Assembly: GCF_964204865.1 (NCBI RefSeq)
Contig: NC_135251.1
Coordinates: forward strand, 16,616,001 to 16,680,000
Source: Styela clava
Taxonomy: Eukaryota; Chordata; Ascidiacea; Stolidobranchia; Styelidae
Length of the DNA: 64,000 nucleotides
Direction: 5' to 3'
Part shown: positions 25,310-37,549 of the stretch, in pieces
How positions within the stretch are numbered: position 1 is the stretch's first letter
Layout: every line of letters begins with the position of its first letter
Notes under the pieces: model-generated
The model's input: only the letters and a program-made list of their open reading frames with translations
Told to the model about the DNA's origin: nothing
The model's database searches: none
Translations under genes and position numbers: made by a program

Positions 25310-25700
25310 TGTTTTGTCATAATAACTACTTTGCTAACGATGAATTTGATATTTTTTAGCGGAGGCTTGTCACAACTGTCAAACGAATAAATTCTAATAA
25401 CTACACAGGAAGTCGATGCCGATAATGGGTTATTGAATGTGATTCACTACACGAATTCAACTTCCACCGCCAGCTTCAGCTTTTGGCGGTCTGCCATATA
25501 ACTGTTACTCACCATTGTGTCTACAAAAAGTATCAAAGTTTCAAAATATTATAACATTTTGCGGAAGCTTGTTTCTACTGTCAAACGAATAAATTCTAAT
25601 AACAAGCAGGAAGTCGGTGCTGATAATGGGTTATTGAATGTGATTTACTACACGATTTCAACTTCCACTGCCGGCTTCAACCTCTCTCTCTCTCTAAACA
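25310..25700 (+). repeat. Sub-repeat cluster of unit 3
   Basis: Two copies of the ~180-bp block (near 25400 and 25605). Its left part, TTTGCATGTTTTGTCATAAT at ~25306, is the uninterrupted version of the LTR element's target site in unit 1. Confidence 0.8.
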
Positions 25701-27938
25701 ATATAGATATATATCGCAACATAGTCACGAGTCAATCCAGGTTTTTCAGTTCAACAAAGAAACTTCTACATCAAAATGAATCGCACGCCTAAATTAAAAC
25801 AATTAATGTTTTTAGAAAATGACATAAAAAAAAGTTTATCCAGGCTTACTATACGGTTTCAGTTCGAGCAAAGCTCTTATTGATTGGAATTTTCATTGGA
25901 TCATTTTCTCTTGTCACGTTTGATACGGGACAGTGCGTATTGGAAAATCTTGATTCGATCCGTAGGCGTAGGAACATCACTAGAAAAAGTGCACTTTTCT
26001 TTCGGCATTTTGAATAAATTAACGACAGTAAAGCTTCCGCGAGATGTTAAATTGATGTATTAAATAAATATACAACAATTATAACAAAACATTATATATA
26101 GTAGTCTCTCTCCCTCTCCCACGGAATTAGTGGAGATAAATGGACTGGTTTCATTGCCATAAAAATCTTTGTATTGATAGTAAACAAAACAAAAAAAACA
26201 TTTATGACTGTCATACTGTATGTCCGGTACATTTAAGTCTACCGGGTGGGACGACGGGACAGTTTGTTGAAATCGAGGCTTAGAGTTGTAACCTGGCATA
26301 GAAATCGGAAATATATATAAGTTCTGACCATTCCTAATCTTAGAAAATTATTCATTGGAAGTAGCCCAACAGTCTAAATGTCTGAAATTACTGCGATATT
26401 TAAAACATAAATGTTGTGATATCTAGCTCAATCCCACGTAACTCGGAATTCTGAACTAGATTAATCTACTTATAACTTTAGGCGGAATTCGTTATTTTTG
26501 GTGCGGAGTTACTTCTTTTCGGTAGCTTATCAAACAGTACTGGTAGAGTTTAGTTCCTATGATAGCAATGATAGATTTGTTGAAACTTTGGTAAATCCGT
26601 TGTTTTGATTACTTCGCATAACACTTTTTAAATGTTAACAGATTTTTTTTTAACAGATTCATTAGGATTATAGTTAATACAAAAGCTGCAGAAAATGAAG
26701 ATCACGCCTGTTGTGCTTCTTTACTGCTGCATAATAGCAAGTAAGTTGTATGTCATATTATCTATTGAATTTCACTTGAAACAAATCAAACTTTTTTAAC
26801 GTTAATTGTTGTTTTGTAACCTTTTTTAATGAAATACAATATGAATAAAACATTCTAGAAACTCTACAGTTTGGAAATTTTAACTACAAGGAAGATTTTG
26901 ATAAAAATCTCGAGAAAGAATATCTTCGAAATTTTCTGAATGATAAAAACGATTTTGACGACGAAGAAGATTTTGAACCAGACCTTGAAACAAATTTTGA
27001 AGCCATATTCGAGGATGATTTCGAGCCTGATTATGAAAAAGATCTGACGGTTTGTACAACATAATAAATAGCCACCAAGACAGCACCCCCAATACATGCC
27101 TATATTTTTCGAAAATACCACTTTGTGGAATTCGCTGTTTCATAGAAGTGTCCCAAATTTACGCAGAATTTAACGAAATTTTGCGGTTATTTGTCTGTTA
27201 GCCTTACTAAGCGTGAAAGCACAGAGTACATTTTTAAAAGGTCAATGGTCACCTTTCTCTCGTGACCAATTTTTATACTTAGCTTTGACTGGACTCTTTG
27301 CATGTAAATTTATTTTGCTTTTCGATATTTGAAAAAGCAAGTCTACACCCAAAACTCCACAAAACAAAATAATTGGTAACGACCAAGAAAGCAGAATATA
27401 AAATCATTTAGTAAAATGGAGAGTGTGCTTTTGCGACTTTTCTTGTCTTGTTTTCCTTCATTTCAAGCATTGATTTTTGTAATAATATAATAAATAAAAA
27501 TAATATATATATCTGAATTTAAAGTTGTATTTTTTAATCACATTGGTCACACGTTTTTTAGGACCCATTCATTCGTTTTTGTAAAACGTTCAAGTTATGC
27601 GAGAAAGAGGGGCATGGGTTCAAAATTGGATGTGCTGGGTTTATGATGAATTATGTGAACAGAAGAAATTCATTCCCTAAAGTCTATAGTAAGTTTAAGT
27701 GCAAATTTCAATTAAACATTGTCTGCAGATTATTAAAAATTATTAAAATTAGCGAGATCCAATTAGATCATCGACCACATTGATCGATGAAAAGTAAGGA
27801 GTGTACTTTAGATATATTGTTGAACAGTACAGTTATATCCAAATGATATATAATCAGGCCTACTGGACGAGGCAAATTGCGAACGGTCAGACGGAACACT
27901 ATTATAGTAACACAATAATAAACGGCAACAGTTTAGCC

Positions 27939-29274
27939 CAGCGTTTCCCAACCTTTTTTGGTCGCGGACTATTTTATCAACGGCGAAAACCTTTGCGGAC
28001 TCAATGTCCGTTTTTTGCAACCGTACCAATAAAATCAAATACAACAGAATTTTAACGAATTTCAAAATCGGAAATTTGCCGCAATTACGCGTTCGTTAAA
28101 AGAGCCTTTTCTGTAGCACAATATTTAATCCATGACAACAATGAGAATTTAAAATGCCATTCCATCTTAATTTGATTGTGTTCATAATAACTCGCGGTTG
28201 CGTTGACTTGCGAATTTGTTATCGCCGTTAGAAAAATCCTACTATCTGCTATAACTTTCCAGATACGATGTAAATGACGAAAACCAATGAGCCAAAAGCA
28301 CTGATTTTCTTGATCACAATGATCCAGTTTAAGGGCTTCGATATTACAGTGTTATCTTTTATATTTTCATGGAGTGCGTTCGTAACCTCGAAACAGCGTC
28401 GGGGTCGGGGCCGTCGTAACCCGAGGACTTACTTTATTTAAGTGTGATAATTTTAATCTGCGGTTGTGTTGACGTAATAAAAGCAATACTACTCAGAAAA
28501 TATCATGACAACCCGTGGACACAAAAATGCGTGGTAAAGTGTCTGATTACATTTTGTTTTGATTCGTATTTTTGTGAATTCGACAAATCTGATCCGTTCG
28601 TTCAATACCTACGGCGCTCCAGTACCGTACGTACTAATGTGGATGCAGTAAAGCAAAGAATCCTAAGGGGAAAAGCCCTAGTACGTATACCACGGTAGCA
28701 CCCGAAATTTTGCGATTTGCAATGTCTAAAAAAAAGAGTTTTTAATCGGTCGCGGACCATCATAAAACTTATTGTATTCTTCGTTTTATTTTGAGTATTT
28801 TGTATTGCCGCTTTTCAATTTAAAAAATTTGGATTGCCATCATTGACACTTACCATAGAAAAAAATATTCCTCGTTGTCGTACTCGTGAGAAACACCCCT
28901 TTTGTATGTATCGACGCGTGTGCCGACTCGTGTTTTGGTCGGAAATTCGCAAGTGAGTTGTGAAATCCAATTGTTTGATAAAGCGACGCGCAGGTGAACC
29001 GTCGCGTCACCTGTTACCAAATTTTCGAATAGTAAATTTCTATTCCAATAGTTGAATATACGAATATATGCCCAGCCCTACTCAGTAACCAGTAATTATT
29101 GACTGGATTAGTGTTATGTGAATGAACTTGCTTTTTACGTTTTATGTAAATTCTAACGTAAATCGTAACTTGGCTGATAGTTAAGTATCGCAAAAACGTT
29201 TGCGGCGTGCAGTGAATTTCTGGCTCGTTGCGGACTCATTCAAACGCTCCGCGGACTCGGGTTGGGAAACACTG
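27939..29274. mobile_element. hAT-type non-autonomous element (1336 bp) in intron 3 of gene copy 3
   Basis: Terminal inverted repeats CAGCGTTTCCCAACC and GGTTGGGAAACACTG. Perfect 8-bp target duplication GTTTAGCC (27931-27938 and 29275-29282). The inner flanks read GGTCGCGGACTA and CCGCGGACTCGG. One 84-codon frame at 28444-28698 resembles no protein that I recognise. Confidence 0.92.
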
Positions 29275-29316
29275 GTTTAGCCCAATGAGCTCGTCAGTAT
29301 ATCCTCTAGTCTAGAG

Positions 29317-29833
29317 CAGTGCTCTTCAACCGGGTATACGGTATACCCAGTTGTATACCGGACAATAAGTATGGTATACAACTGATAAAGGGTGTACAGC
29401 CTAATTCAGGGATTCTAAACTCTCATATTATAAAATATTCAGGCGTAGTAGACAACAGTGCAAACGCGGCGCACATGAAATATAAAATATCATTTACGCA
29501 AAGAACCGACGTGAGCACATTGTTACATCACTAATTGTGTAGATAATGCGGTCACGTGTTTGGGTAGGTGATTTCAGCTGCCATGCACTTCGTTTGATTT
29601 ACGTTGAACATTATTCCTGTTGACGAGGCCGTCAGTCAAATTTATAACTTGCGGACACTAGATTATTAGATTGCAATATGATATTGCAGTACAATATGGG
29701 CATAAATTTAATGTATATTTAAGCCCTAAATAAACATTGGCATACAGAGGTTGGTATACATTGTAAGGTATACAGAGGTCTTGAAAATTTGTAAAATGTA
29801 CACAACGATAAAAAAAAAGGTTGAAGAACACCG
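29317..29833. mobile_element. hAT-type non-autonomous element (517 bp) in intron 3 of gene copy 3
   Basis: Ends CAGTGCTCTTCAACC and GGTTGAAGAACACCG are inverted repeats with one base out of step. Flanks GTCTAGAG (29309-29316) and CTCTAGAG (29834-29841) match at seven of eight bases. The interior is rich in GGTATACA motifs (about eight). Confidence 0.88.
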
Positions 29834-30598
29834 CTCTAGAGTCTATATGTTTGTACTCATTTAAATCCATAACCGGAAAGAATCCTTTTCTTTCATAAAT
29901 AGCATCCAGTTATAATCAGTTCCTCCTTGCCTTGCTTGTTTAAATTAAAACAACTATAAATATTCCAGATTGTTGAAAATTGAGTTTTCAACTTTTTCGT
30001 CACTTTTCGAAATGTTGAACAATATGAATTTAATTCATTCCAAGGCTCCTTTAATCAGCTCACTCGTAAATTTTAATTTTTCGCATTGCTTCGCATTCGT
30101 TGTTTATTTTTCTCACTTGTTTTATTCAAAGTGCCAATAACCTTTCTACGTCCTAACGACGATAAAAATCTGAAAATAAAACCAATACGTGAAATTTATA
30201 GCTGTTATTTCTAGGTGATTAATTATTGTCGACGCGGTGGTCACTGATGTATACCAGAGGTATAAAATTTACAACTTTTTTGGACAGAGAGAAGAGCTGG
30301 AAGATGGTGCGTCAATTGTCAAGAGAGATGCAGAAGACATATAATACGTACTCCTTGAAGCAGATTTGGTGATGATTTACGTCAATGTCAGTAACCGGAA
30401 GATAAAAGAGAAATAGATTTAAACTATGATGTTTTTTTTTTATTTTTATTTCCGCCCAAACGCTGATCAATGAAACTGTGTGCTCAAATAAATAAAATGC
30501 TTCCCAAATTTAAAAGACAACTAACTCGTGATGTATTAATTCACCAGCAACATGTAACCAAGATTATGCTAATCATGAACAGGGAATCAGACAAGATA

Positions 30599-30975
30599 CC
30601 GTGTTTCCCCGAAAATAAGACAGTGTGTTATTTCAATTTTCTTTCGAAAAATACCACTAGGGTTTATTTTCGTATAATCGTATAATTTTATTTATCCAAA
30701 ACAAAATTAGAAATTACAGAATTGGGGGATTTTCAATTATAAAAAATATTGAAACCGATATCCATTTACTTTAAATGACACGTTTTCCTCCCTCACGCGT
30801 TTTAGATTAATCATTTATAACGTGTCGTATGGGAAAGATTTCTTGCTATCGACCAGGTAAAAAAAATTGCGTCATTGACTAGGTCAAGGGGGGGGGGGGG
30901 CTTATATTAAAATTATTCCTAAAATTCAGGCTAGGTCTTATTTTCAGGGTAGGTCTTATTTTGGGGGAAACACGG
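30599..30975. mobile_element. TA-flanked hairpin element (377 bp)
   Basis: Begins CCGTGTTTCCCCGAAAATAA and ends with the inverted counterpart (TTATTTTGGGGGAAACACGG). TA lies on both sides (30597-30598, 30976-30977), as for Tc1/mariner-like miniature elements. Inner repeats of GTCTTATTTTC in both orientations and a run of twelve G (~30889-30900). Confidence 0.8.
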
Positions 30976-32060
30976 TATGTTCCAATGCATTATTCAAAGA
31001 ACTAGAAGGATTTTCATCCGTCTTGCGCGTTCGGAAACTTTAAATAAAAAAGTCAACATTGACTTTTTCACCCCATCCTATTCCCTTTTCCTTATAATTG
31101 CGTATATATATCGAGAAGTGGAACTATAATACCTTTCATAAATCAGTAATTAGCCAATTTTTGTTACTGATTATTTGCTCATTTTAAACATCTGAATAAC
31201 GCGGTCAATTAATCTAAAAAGTCATTGATGTTTATTCAATTGATAATCCTCATTTTAGCAGTAATCTAATAGACCTAAATTAAGGATATTTGGAAGAATC
31301 GTTGTAATGACCCCAAAAGTTATTCCCTCGAATGCGTTCATTTTATGAAACCGTAGAAGAAGTATCAAATGCAATGCTATTCTAATAGTCGGATTATTAA
31401 CTTTTTACAATCTATGAGTTTTCTACTGAGCTTTCGGCCTTATAAAAAGTTTACGATTTAACATGTTATATATATATGAACAAGAATAAATTTGTGATCA
31501 TAGTAATATTCGAAATGAATGCACTGAATGGTTATATTTACTGTAGGTGTGCACAGTAAAAAGGTTGAGAACCCCTGCTCTTGAGCAATGATTGGTAAAT
31601 ATTATGAACTAGTGGGCAAAATATACACATTCCAGATAGCCTACGGGGTACTTTAGTTTCCGCCTCCAAACAATCGCCACATTAAAGTTTAAATTATGGC
31701 GCAATCGGACTCCTATTACTGTGTTAAACGCCTGTCACAATAAAATGTGTATGCGCACATTTTTATTTGCTATCAAGCCCAGGATATTATTTTCATTTAC
31801 TTATCATCGATATGAATGATCCTTTTGTTTGGTGGCCAATGCGTTGAAATGAACTGGTAACTTTGTTGATATCTGCAGCACATCGTTCAAATGACGATCT
31901 GACAAGCGAGTGGCTCGCTGCGCAGTACCTCTTGCATCCGAGCTTTCATCAAATGTGAGGGGGAAATAAGCACTATCGTTTTTAGTTGTAAATTAAGATT
32001 TTCAATAAATGGTTTCATTCGTTCGCGGGCCGCATTTGCCTCAAGGGCCGCAGCTTTCCG

Positions 32061-33020
32061 ACCACTGCTCTAGAGTGAGATGCGAACTACAGCGGAAATA
32101 TTATAGAAAGAATACTGGTAAAAAGTGACTTGAAGATTTTAGATTTTTTGCAACTGATTTGGGGTATTTTGGCACTGCTGAATCCGAAAATAATATTCTT
32201 TTCTCTCCATCAGGTAAAGTTCGTGCGTTTCAAAAAATCAGACCGATTAACAAAATTGATTGTTGTTTTTGTATCATTATGACGTAATTTTGTCAGCACA
32301 CTTACTAAAAAAATCTTCGTTCAACAATATATATTGATTACGAGATGGAAACATCGATTAATAAAAACTGAATGGTGGACATTGATAAACAAAAGTAATG
32401 GAAAATGTAAAAAAAAAATTAAAATAAGTTTTGTATTTCAAATCGGTGTTATAAATACAAGCCAGATGAACCCGACATCTAATACTCCAGAAAAAGCAAC
32501 TTACTTCATCTTTCAAACGAGATAAGAGTGGCCGTCTGGAGCGAAGAGCAACGCAAAATAATCAAGATACAAAGGGCGAATGTTTTCGCGAGCTGTTTCG
32601 AGCGGCCGCAATCTTTGTTTGTTTATTTTTGTGCGGGTAATGATTACAAGCTTGTTAACGCGTCGAAAACGATTGTAAACTCGCTCAAGTTACTTTCTTT
32701 AAGTAATAACAGATTCATTGTATATTCTTAGCTTTCAAATACTTACAAATATAAAACTCTTAGAATTTAAAATATGCTAAAAAAAAGTGACGAGCAACCG
32801 GGGTCACAAACGCTTAGACAGGCATTTATCATGCTTGAAAAGACGCGAAAATGTCTTATTGCTTTTGTTTTGACATACGTCCACGATACGACGTATACAT
32901 AAAAAATATTAACTCTTACTGACCAATCATATTAGAGCCATATTTATATTACACATAAGTGTCATGCGCTAATTTAAGGTTGAAAGCCTGGCACATTTAA
33001 GTGAAGCAGTCACCATAACG
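32061..33020. other. Intergenic, no gene recognised
   Basis: The start (to about 32070) still looks like the tail of an old hAT-related fragment (GGGCCGCAGCTTTCCGACCA). The rest is AT-rich with only short frames. Confidence 0.45.
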
Positions 33021-33438
33021 TAGGGTTGCCAACTATGACAAGTTTCAATAAAGGACATGGATTACCGTCATCAAATGAAAACAATGAAATAAAAATTATA
33101 TACAAGCTAAAAAGATTTATTAAAACATCTTCATGTTTTTTCATTTAATGTTTATTTAACATTGACCCAAACAATGTTAAGAAAATTGTATTTCTTTGGC
33201 TATTTGAGCCGGACCAAAGCGATATTAAAAAGAATAATTGAAAGCTTGCAAATACATAAACGAAGGCGATTTTTTAAGAACGGAACAATATCAAACACAG
33301 TACTATAACTATCAGGTAAAACAACGTTAGAAAGAATAAAGGACAATTAGCATCTTTTCTAAATGCCAAAAAGGACAAGGACCGAGAAGCTTAAACTAAA
33401 GGAATTTCCTTCGAAATAAAGGACGGTTGGCAACCCTA
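33021..33438. mobile_element. hAT-type non-autonomous element (418 bp)
   Basis: Ends TAGGGTTGCCAAC and GTTGGCAACCCTA are perfect inverted repeats. Perfect 8-bp target duplication CCATAACG (33013-33020 and 33439-33446). No coding capacity. Confidence 0.93.
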
Positions 33439-33849
33439 CCATAACGTGTCGAGATCCTTGGAATATTGCTTGATCAAGCCGAGCTTAATGAGCAATGGAT
33501 GGAAGAGTATTCAACCAGAGGGTTATTGGTGAAGCTCCTTTCTTTGCAATGCACCAGTTCCTCCGTGATGTGTCACTCTATTCTTTATGCCTGTTGCAGA
33601 AGAAGCTGATGTAGGTACTGTCATAAAGAAGATTTTTTATCTTCAAGCTGGAAGCCAACAATTTGGCAGAGTCCTTTGACAATCTGAGGTCGCGAACTAG
33701 ATCATTCAGCTTCTTTTAAAAAAATTGATGTGGAGCATCATCTTCGAAAACCATTTCTCCTTCTTCATATCCTTTGAAACTGTAGATTACACTGAATTAG
33801 ATCGGCTAATATCACAAAATGCAATCGCACGCCATTCAGGCATTTTCAG

Positions 33850-34005
33850 GCTGACGTTCTGACAATGTTTCACCGTAAGTTTAGGCATCCTAAACGTTCA
33901 CAGATTACTAAATTTTATATATCCATGTTTAACTCAGCGCCAGAACCTCTTAAAGTCAGGCAATTGATGGCACAAAATAGCCACAATTGCCGGAAAATGA
34001 ATCGA
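33850..34005 (+). repeat. Detached copy of the foldback-arm segment
   Basis: About 155 bp nearly identical to 35539-35695 in the same orientation (from GCTGACGTTCTGACAATGTT to GGAAAATGAATC), and inverted relative to 37345-37505. It is a solo fragment of the large foldback element's arm. Confidence 0.85.
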
Positions 34006-35261
34006 AAATGAATTGATCAGAAACCACCTTCTGGTCGCATATCGCACTTTGGATTCAATATACGATGTCACGCACATCTTCGCAATTTAATTCCACGCGG
34101 CTCCGCCATAAGAAAAGCATTGTTTAAGCGCCCCAGAATATGATTTTACAGAAGGTCATTCAAGCGTGGAACGTCTGTGGCGACAACAATGAGTTTTCTA
34201 TCCATTGCTAAATCATCAATGGTTTGTGACAGCTAAAAAGTCAGCCGCCATGGTTTAACCATAGCAAAGCCCATGGGCCGTAGCGGCCATGGTTGAAAAA
34301 TCCCCGCCATGGTTTTGCGGCAGCTTCAGACGCCACAAAGTGCTTGAAACTGCACTTGCAGTCTGCGCTGCGCGGTGGAAAACACCGAAAGTTCGCGACA
34401 AGGTTTCAATTTCAACAGTAGTACCGATATGCGTTCAATTTACAAATGTAAACTAATAGGAATCTTAAATTTAATTGAAATCAAGCGAAACAAATGAATT
34501 ATTGTTAAATGAGCACAGGGATGATCTAATACATGGATCACCAAACTACGGCACGCGGGCCAGATCCTGCCTTTCCTATTCAGTTAAAACAATATCTCGT
34601 TTTCGCGATTTTGAATACTATTCGTTATAAGTTATTAGTTTTAAGTCGTGATTGCAAAATTTAAGTAGAAATCAAATAAGTCAATCATCATTTCTTTTCT
34701 TATGTGTTGTAGTTTAATTGCAGTAATCAAAAACTGTCTAGAAATAGTCTATCTGTGAAAAAATAGGCTAAAATTCCCTTTCGGTAAGCAACGTTTTCTG
34801 CGAAGGATGCACTCGTACACTCATGACGCGTGATTTCGGCGAAACAGTTTCTGTGTACGTTTTTGTGCTGAAATGAACGTCGAACGTGCATTTTGCGCCA
34901 ATAAGATGAAAATGGCTTTGATATATAGAAAAAGTATAGAGAGTTCCAGAGTAAACAAAACCTTTGAAACGGAATTACAGAATTTATGTGAAGCAATTAC
35001 GTAGGTTTATGATAAATTTTATCGTAGATAAATGCTAATAGGTTTTATACATTTGCTAATTTTTTTTTATTTTTTTATTGTATTATATCATTATAATTAT
35101 CAAAATAACGTTATCGTTATGACTAATAGTCACTGCTGAAACAAACTGGAAAAAGTATCGGTAATCCGGACCAAAATTACCCCAGCCCACACTCGCTCAT
35201 CTCACACTCAGCCTGGCGTCAAAAGGTTTTATTGCTATTTACTATTTTAAACTATTTGACC
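34006..35261. other. Intergenic, no gene recognised
   Basis: A stretch at 34230-34330 repeats GCCATGGTT several times in both orientations. 34529-34570 resembles a hAT left end (ATCACCAAACTACGGC..GCGGGCC). Nothing coding. Confidence 0.45.
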
Positions 35262-35447
35262 AAAGTTACCCCAGCCCACACTCGCTTAGCCTGACGTCAA
35301 CGGGTTAACCAACTATTTTACTGACTTTATAAACGTTATTACATAAAAACTTGGTGACTCTGACAATATAGAGACTATATCTTATATACACAACGCAAAT
35401 ACAATACCGGCGGCCCAGTTAACCCTAGTAAGGCATGACAAAAACGA

Positions 35448-35545
35448 GTGTGGGCTAGCGTCATACAAGTGTGGGCTAGCGTCACACGAATGTGTGCTGG
35501 CATCCCACGAGTGTGGGCTAGCGTCACACGAGTGTGGGCTGACGT
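35448..35545 (+). repeat. 21-bp minisatellite
   Basis: Four full and one partial copy of a unit close to GTGTGGGCTAGCGTCACACGA, starting at 35448, 35469, 35490 (degenerate), 35511 and 35532. One and a half inverted copies occur at 37498-37537 in the opposite arm. Confidence 0.9.
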
Positions 35546-37515
35546 TCTGACAATGTTTCACCGTAAGTTTAGGCATCCTAAACGTTCACAGATTACTAAA
35601 TTTCGTATATCCATGTTTAACTCAGCGCCAGAACCTCTTAAAGTCAGGCAATTGATGGCACAAAATAGCCACAATTGCCGGAAAATGAATCAAAATCAGC
35701 TGAACAATAATATCTCTATTCACTGTTGCCAGATATATAGGTAAACAAGCATGAATTCACAGGAGGGTTCACAACAAAACAAATTAAATTTAAGCGAAAT
35801 ATCAAACCTATTCATATCCATCAATAAAATTGAGGTATGAACAAATCGAATCTGATTTGCACAAATACATCTTTTAAAATAAAGATTGAACAAGCAAATT
35901 AAGTAACATTTACCCAAAGAGATACATTGTCTTGATGACTTTGAAGTCTGATTTTGGCACTTCTAATACTTTGTACATCATGAAATTGACTTATTACATT
36001 ATATATCCAATTATCCAACAAATAACGAAAAATTCAAAAATTCTACCGGGGGGAAAGACTTTAAAATAGAACAAGAATTTACCTATGTATAACGATAATC
36101 ATATTTCCCGATAATGGTATTTTATGACAAGTGCAACAAGCAATTGAAACTTTTCTATTTGTTTGTACTTCACGAAATTTGCTTATTATATTATATAGTG
36201 AAGTATCCTACAAATATCAAATATTAAAAAAAATTCTACCGGGGGGAAAAACTTTAAAATAAAACCGGAATCTACTTATGTCTAACGATAATCATATTTC
36301 CCGATAATGGTATTTTATGACAAAATGCAACAAGGAATTGAAGCTTTTCTAATAACTTGCACATCACGGAAATTGCATTTTATATTATATAGTGAATTAT
36401 CTTACAAACACTAAAAAATAAAAAAAATTCTACCGGGGGGAAAGACTTTAAAATAAAACCGAAATCTACCTATGTGTAACGATAATCCTATTTCCCGATA
36501 ATGGTATTTTATGACAAAATGCAACAAGAAATTGAAACTTTTATATTATTTTGACATCACGCAAGGAAAGACTTTAAAATAAAACCCTAATCTACCTATG
36601 TCTAACGATAATCCTATTTTCCGATAATGGTATTTTATGACAAAATGCAACAATAAATTGAAACTTTTCTATTTGTTTGTACATCACGAAATTTTCTTAT
36701 TATGTTATATTGTGAATTAACTTACAAATATCATTATCGGGAAATATGATTATCGTTAGACATAGGTAGATTCTGGTTTTATTTTAAGGTCTTTCCCGAC
36801 GGTAGAATTTTTTTTATTGTCTCAGTATTTGTAAGATAATTCACTATATAATATAAAAAGCAATTTTCGTGATGTACAAATTAATAGAAAAGTTTCCATT
36901 TCCTTGTTACATTTTGCCATAAAATACTATTATCGTGAAATATGATTACCGTTATACATAGGTAGATTCTTGTTCTATTTTAAAGTCTTTCCCCCGGTAG
37001 AATTTTTGAATTTTTCGTTATTTGTTGGATAATTGGATATATAATGTAATAAGTCAATTTCATGGTGTACAAAGTGTTCGAAGTGCCGAAATCAGACTTC
37101 AAAGCCATCAAAACAATGTATCTCTTTGGGTAAATGTTACTTAATTTGCTTTTGAATTTGCTTGTTCAATCTTCATTTTAAAAGATGTATTTGTGCAAAT
37201 CAGATTCAATTTTTTTAAACCTCAATTTTATTGATGGAAATGAATAGGTTTGATATTTCGATTAGATATGAATTTTTTGTTGTAAAACCCTCCCGTGAAT
37301 TCATGCTTGTTTACCTATATATCTGACAACGGTGATTAGAGATATTATTGTTCAGCTGATTTTGATTCATTTTCCCGGCAATTGTGGCTATTTTCTGCTT
37401 GAGAGGTTCTGGCGCTGAGTTAAACATGGATAGGTGTAATTTAGTAGTCTGTGAACGTTTAGGATGCCCCCACATACGGTGAAACATTGTCAGAAGTCAG
37501 CCCACACTCGTGTGA
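35532..37515. repeat. Inner palindrome, arms of ~0.8-1.2 kb
   Basis: The left arm (35532 to about 36730) reads inverted from 37515 down to about 36731. Shared pieces include AAACAAGCATGAATTCAC (35743) against GTGAATTCATGCTTGTTT (~37295) and the TCTACCGGGGGGAAAGACTT block. The left arm contains a ~193-bp tandem repeat (TCTACCGGGG at 36042, 36235, 36428 and a deleted fourth copy near 36560). The right arm has two inverted copies (~36785, ~36995). The turn-round is near 36731 with almost no spacer. Confidence 0.85.
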
Positions 37516-37549
37516 CGCTAGCCCACACTCGTTTTTGGGGTCTCGTGTA

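Larger units (their letters stand above)
26695..30344 (+). pseudogene. Secreted acidic/cysteine protein, copy 3 (last exon damaged)
   Basis: Exons 26695-26740, 26859-27049 and 27562-27688 are open and keep the phases of copies 1 and 2: signal peptide, acidic exon (shortened by seven to eight codons around the middle), and exon 3 with CX5CX10C. The region homologous to exon 4 (about 30164-30344) is broken in three ways: the acceptor AG used in copies 1 and 2 reads GAT, one base is missing shortly after it, and a TGA interrupts the frame (near 30215). The tail after that still reads to a VKRDAED-type end and TAA. Intron 3 has grown by two transposons. If an upstream AG (30130-30131) is used, a short alternative C-terminus would result, so the copy may still make a truncated protein. 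Confidence 0.65.
24041..32060 (+). repeat. Segmental duplication unit 3 (with damaged gene copy 3)
   Basis: Same landmark order as unit 2, from the CACAACGATCCAAGGTCAAT block (~24208) through GTATAGTTAACGAGAACACA (~24581) and sub-repeats (25370-25690) to the downstream blocks (CGATTTAACATGTTATATAT ~31453, TTTCATTCGTTCGCGGGCCG ~32010). Enlarged by two hAT-type insertions in the gene's third intron and one hairpin element after it. Confidence 0.7.

Noticed and set aside
28444..28698. 84-codon open frame inside the 1336-bp hAT-type element
   Set aside because: No transposase motif, and the length is expected by chance. The element is non-autonomous.
35448..35744. 98-codon frame with a repeated VWASVT-like peptide
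   Set aside because: It is the translation of the 21-bp minisatellite (a multiple of three) and runs into the foldback arm. No start context or homologue.
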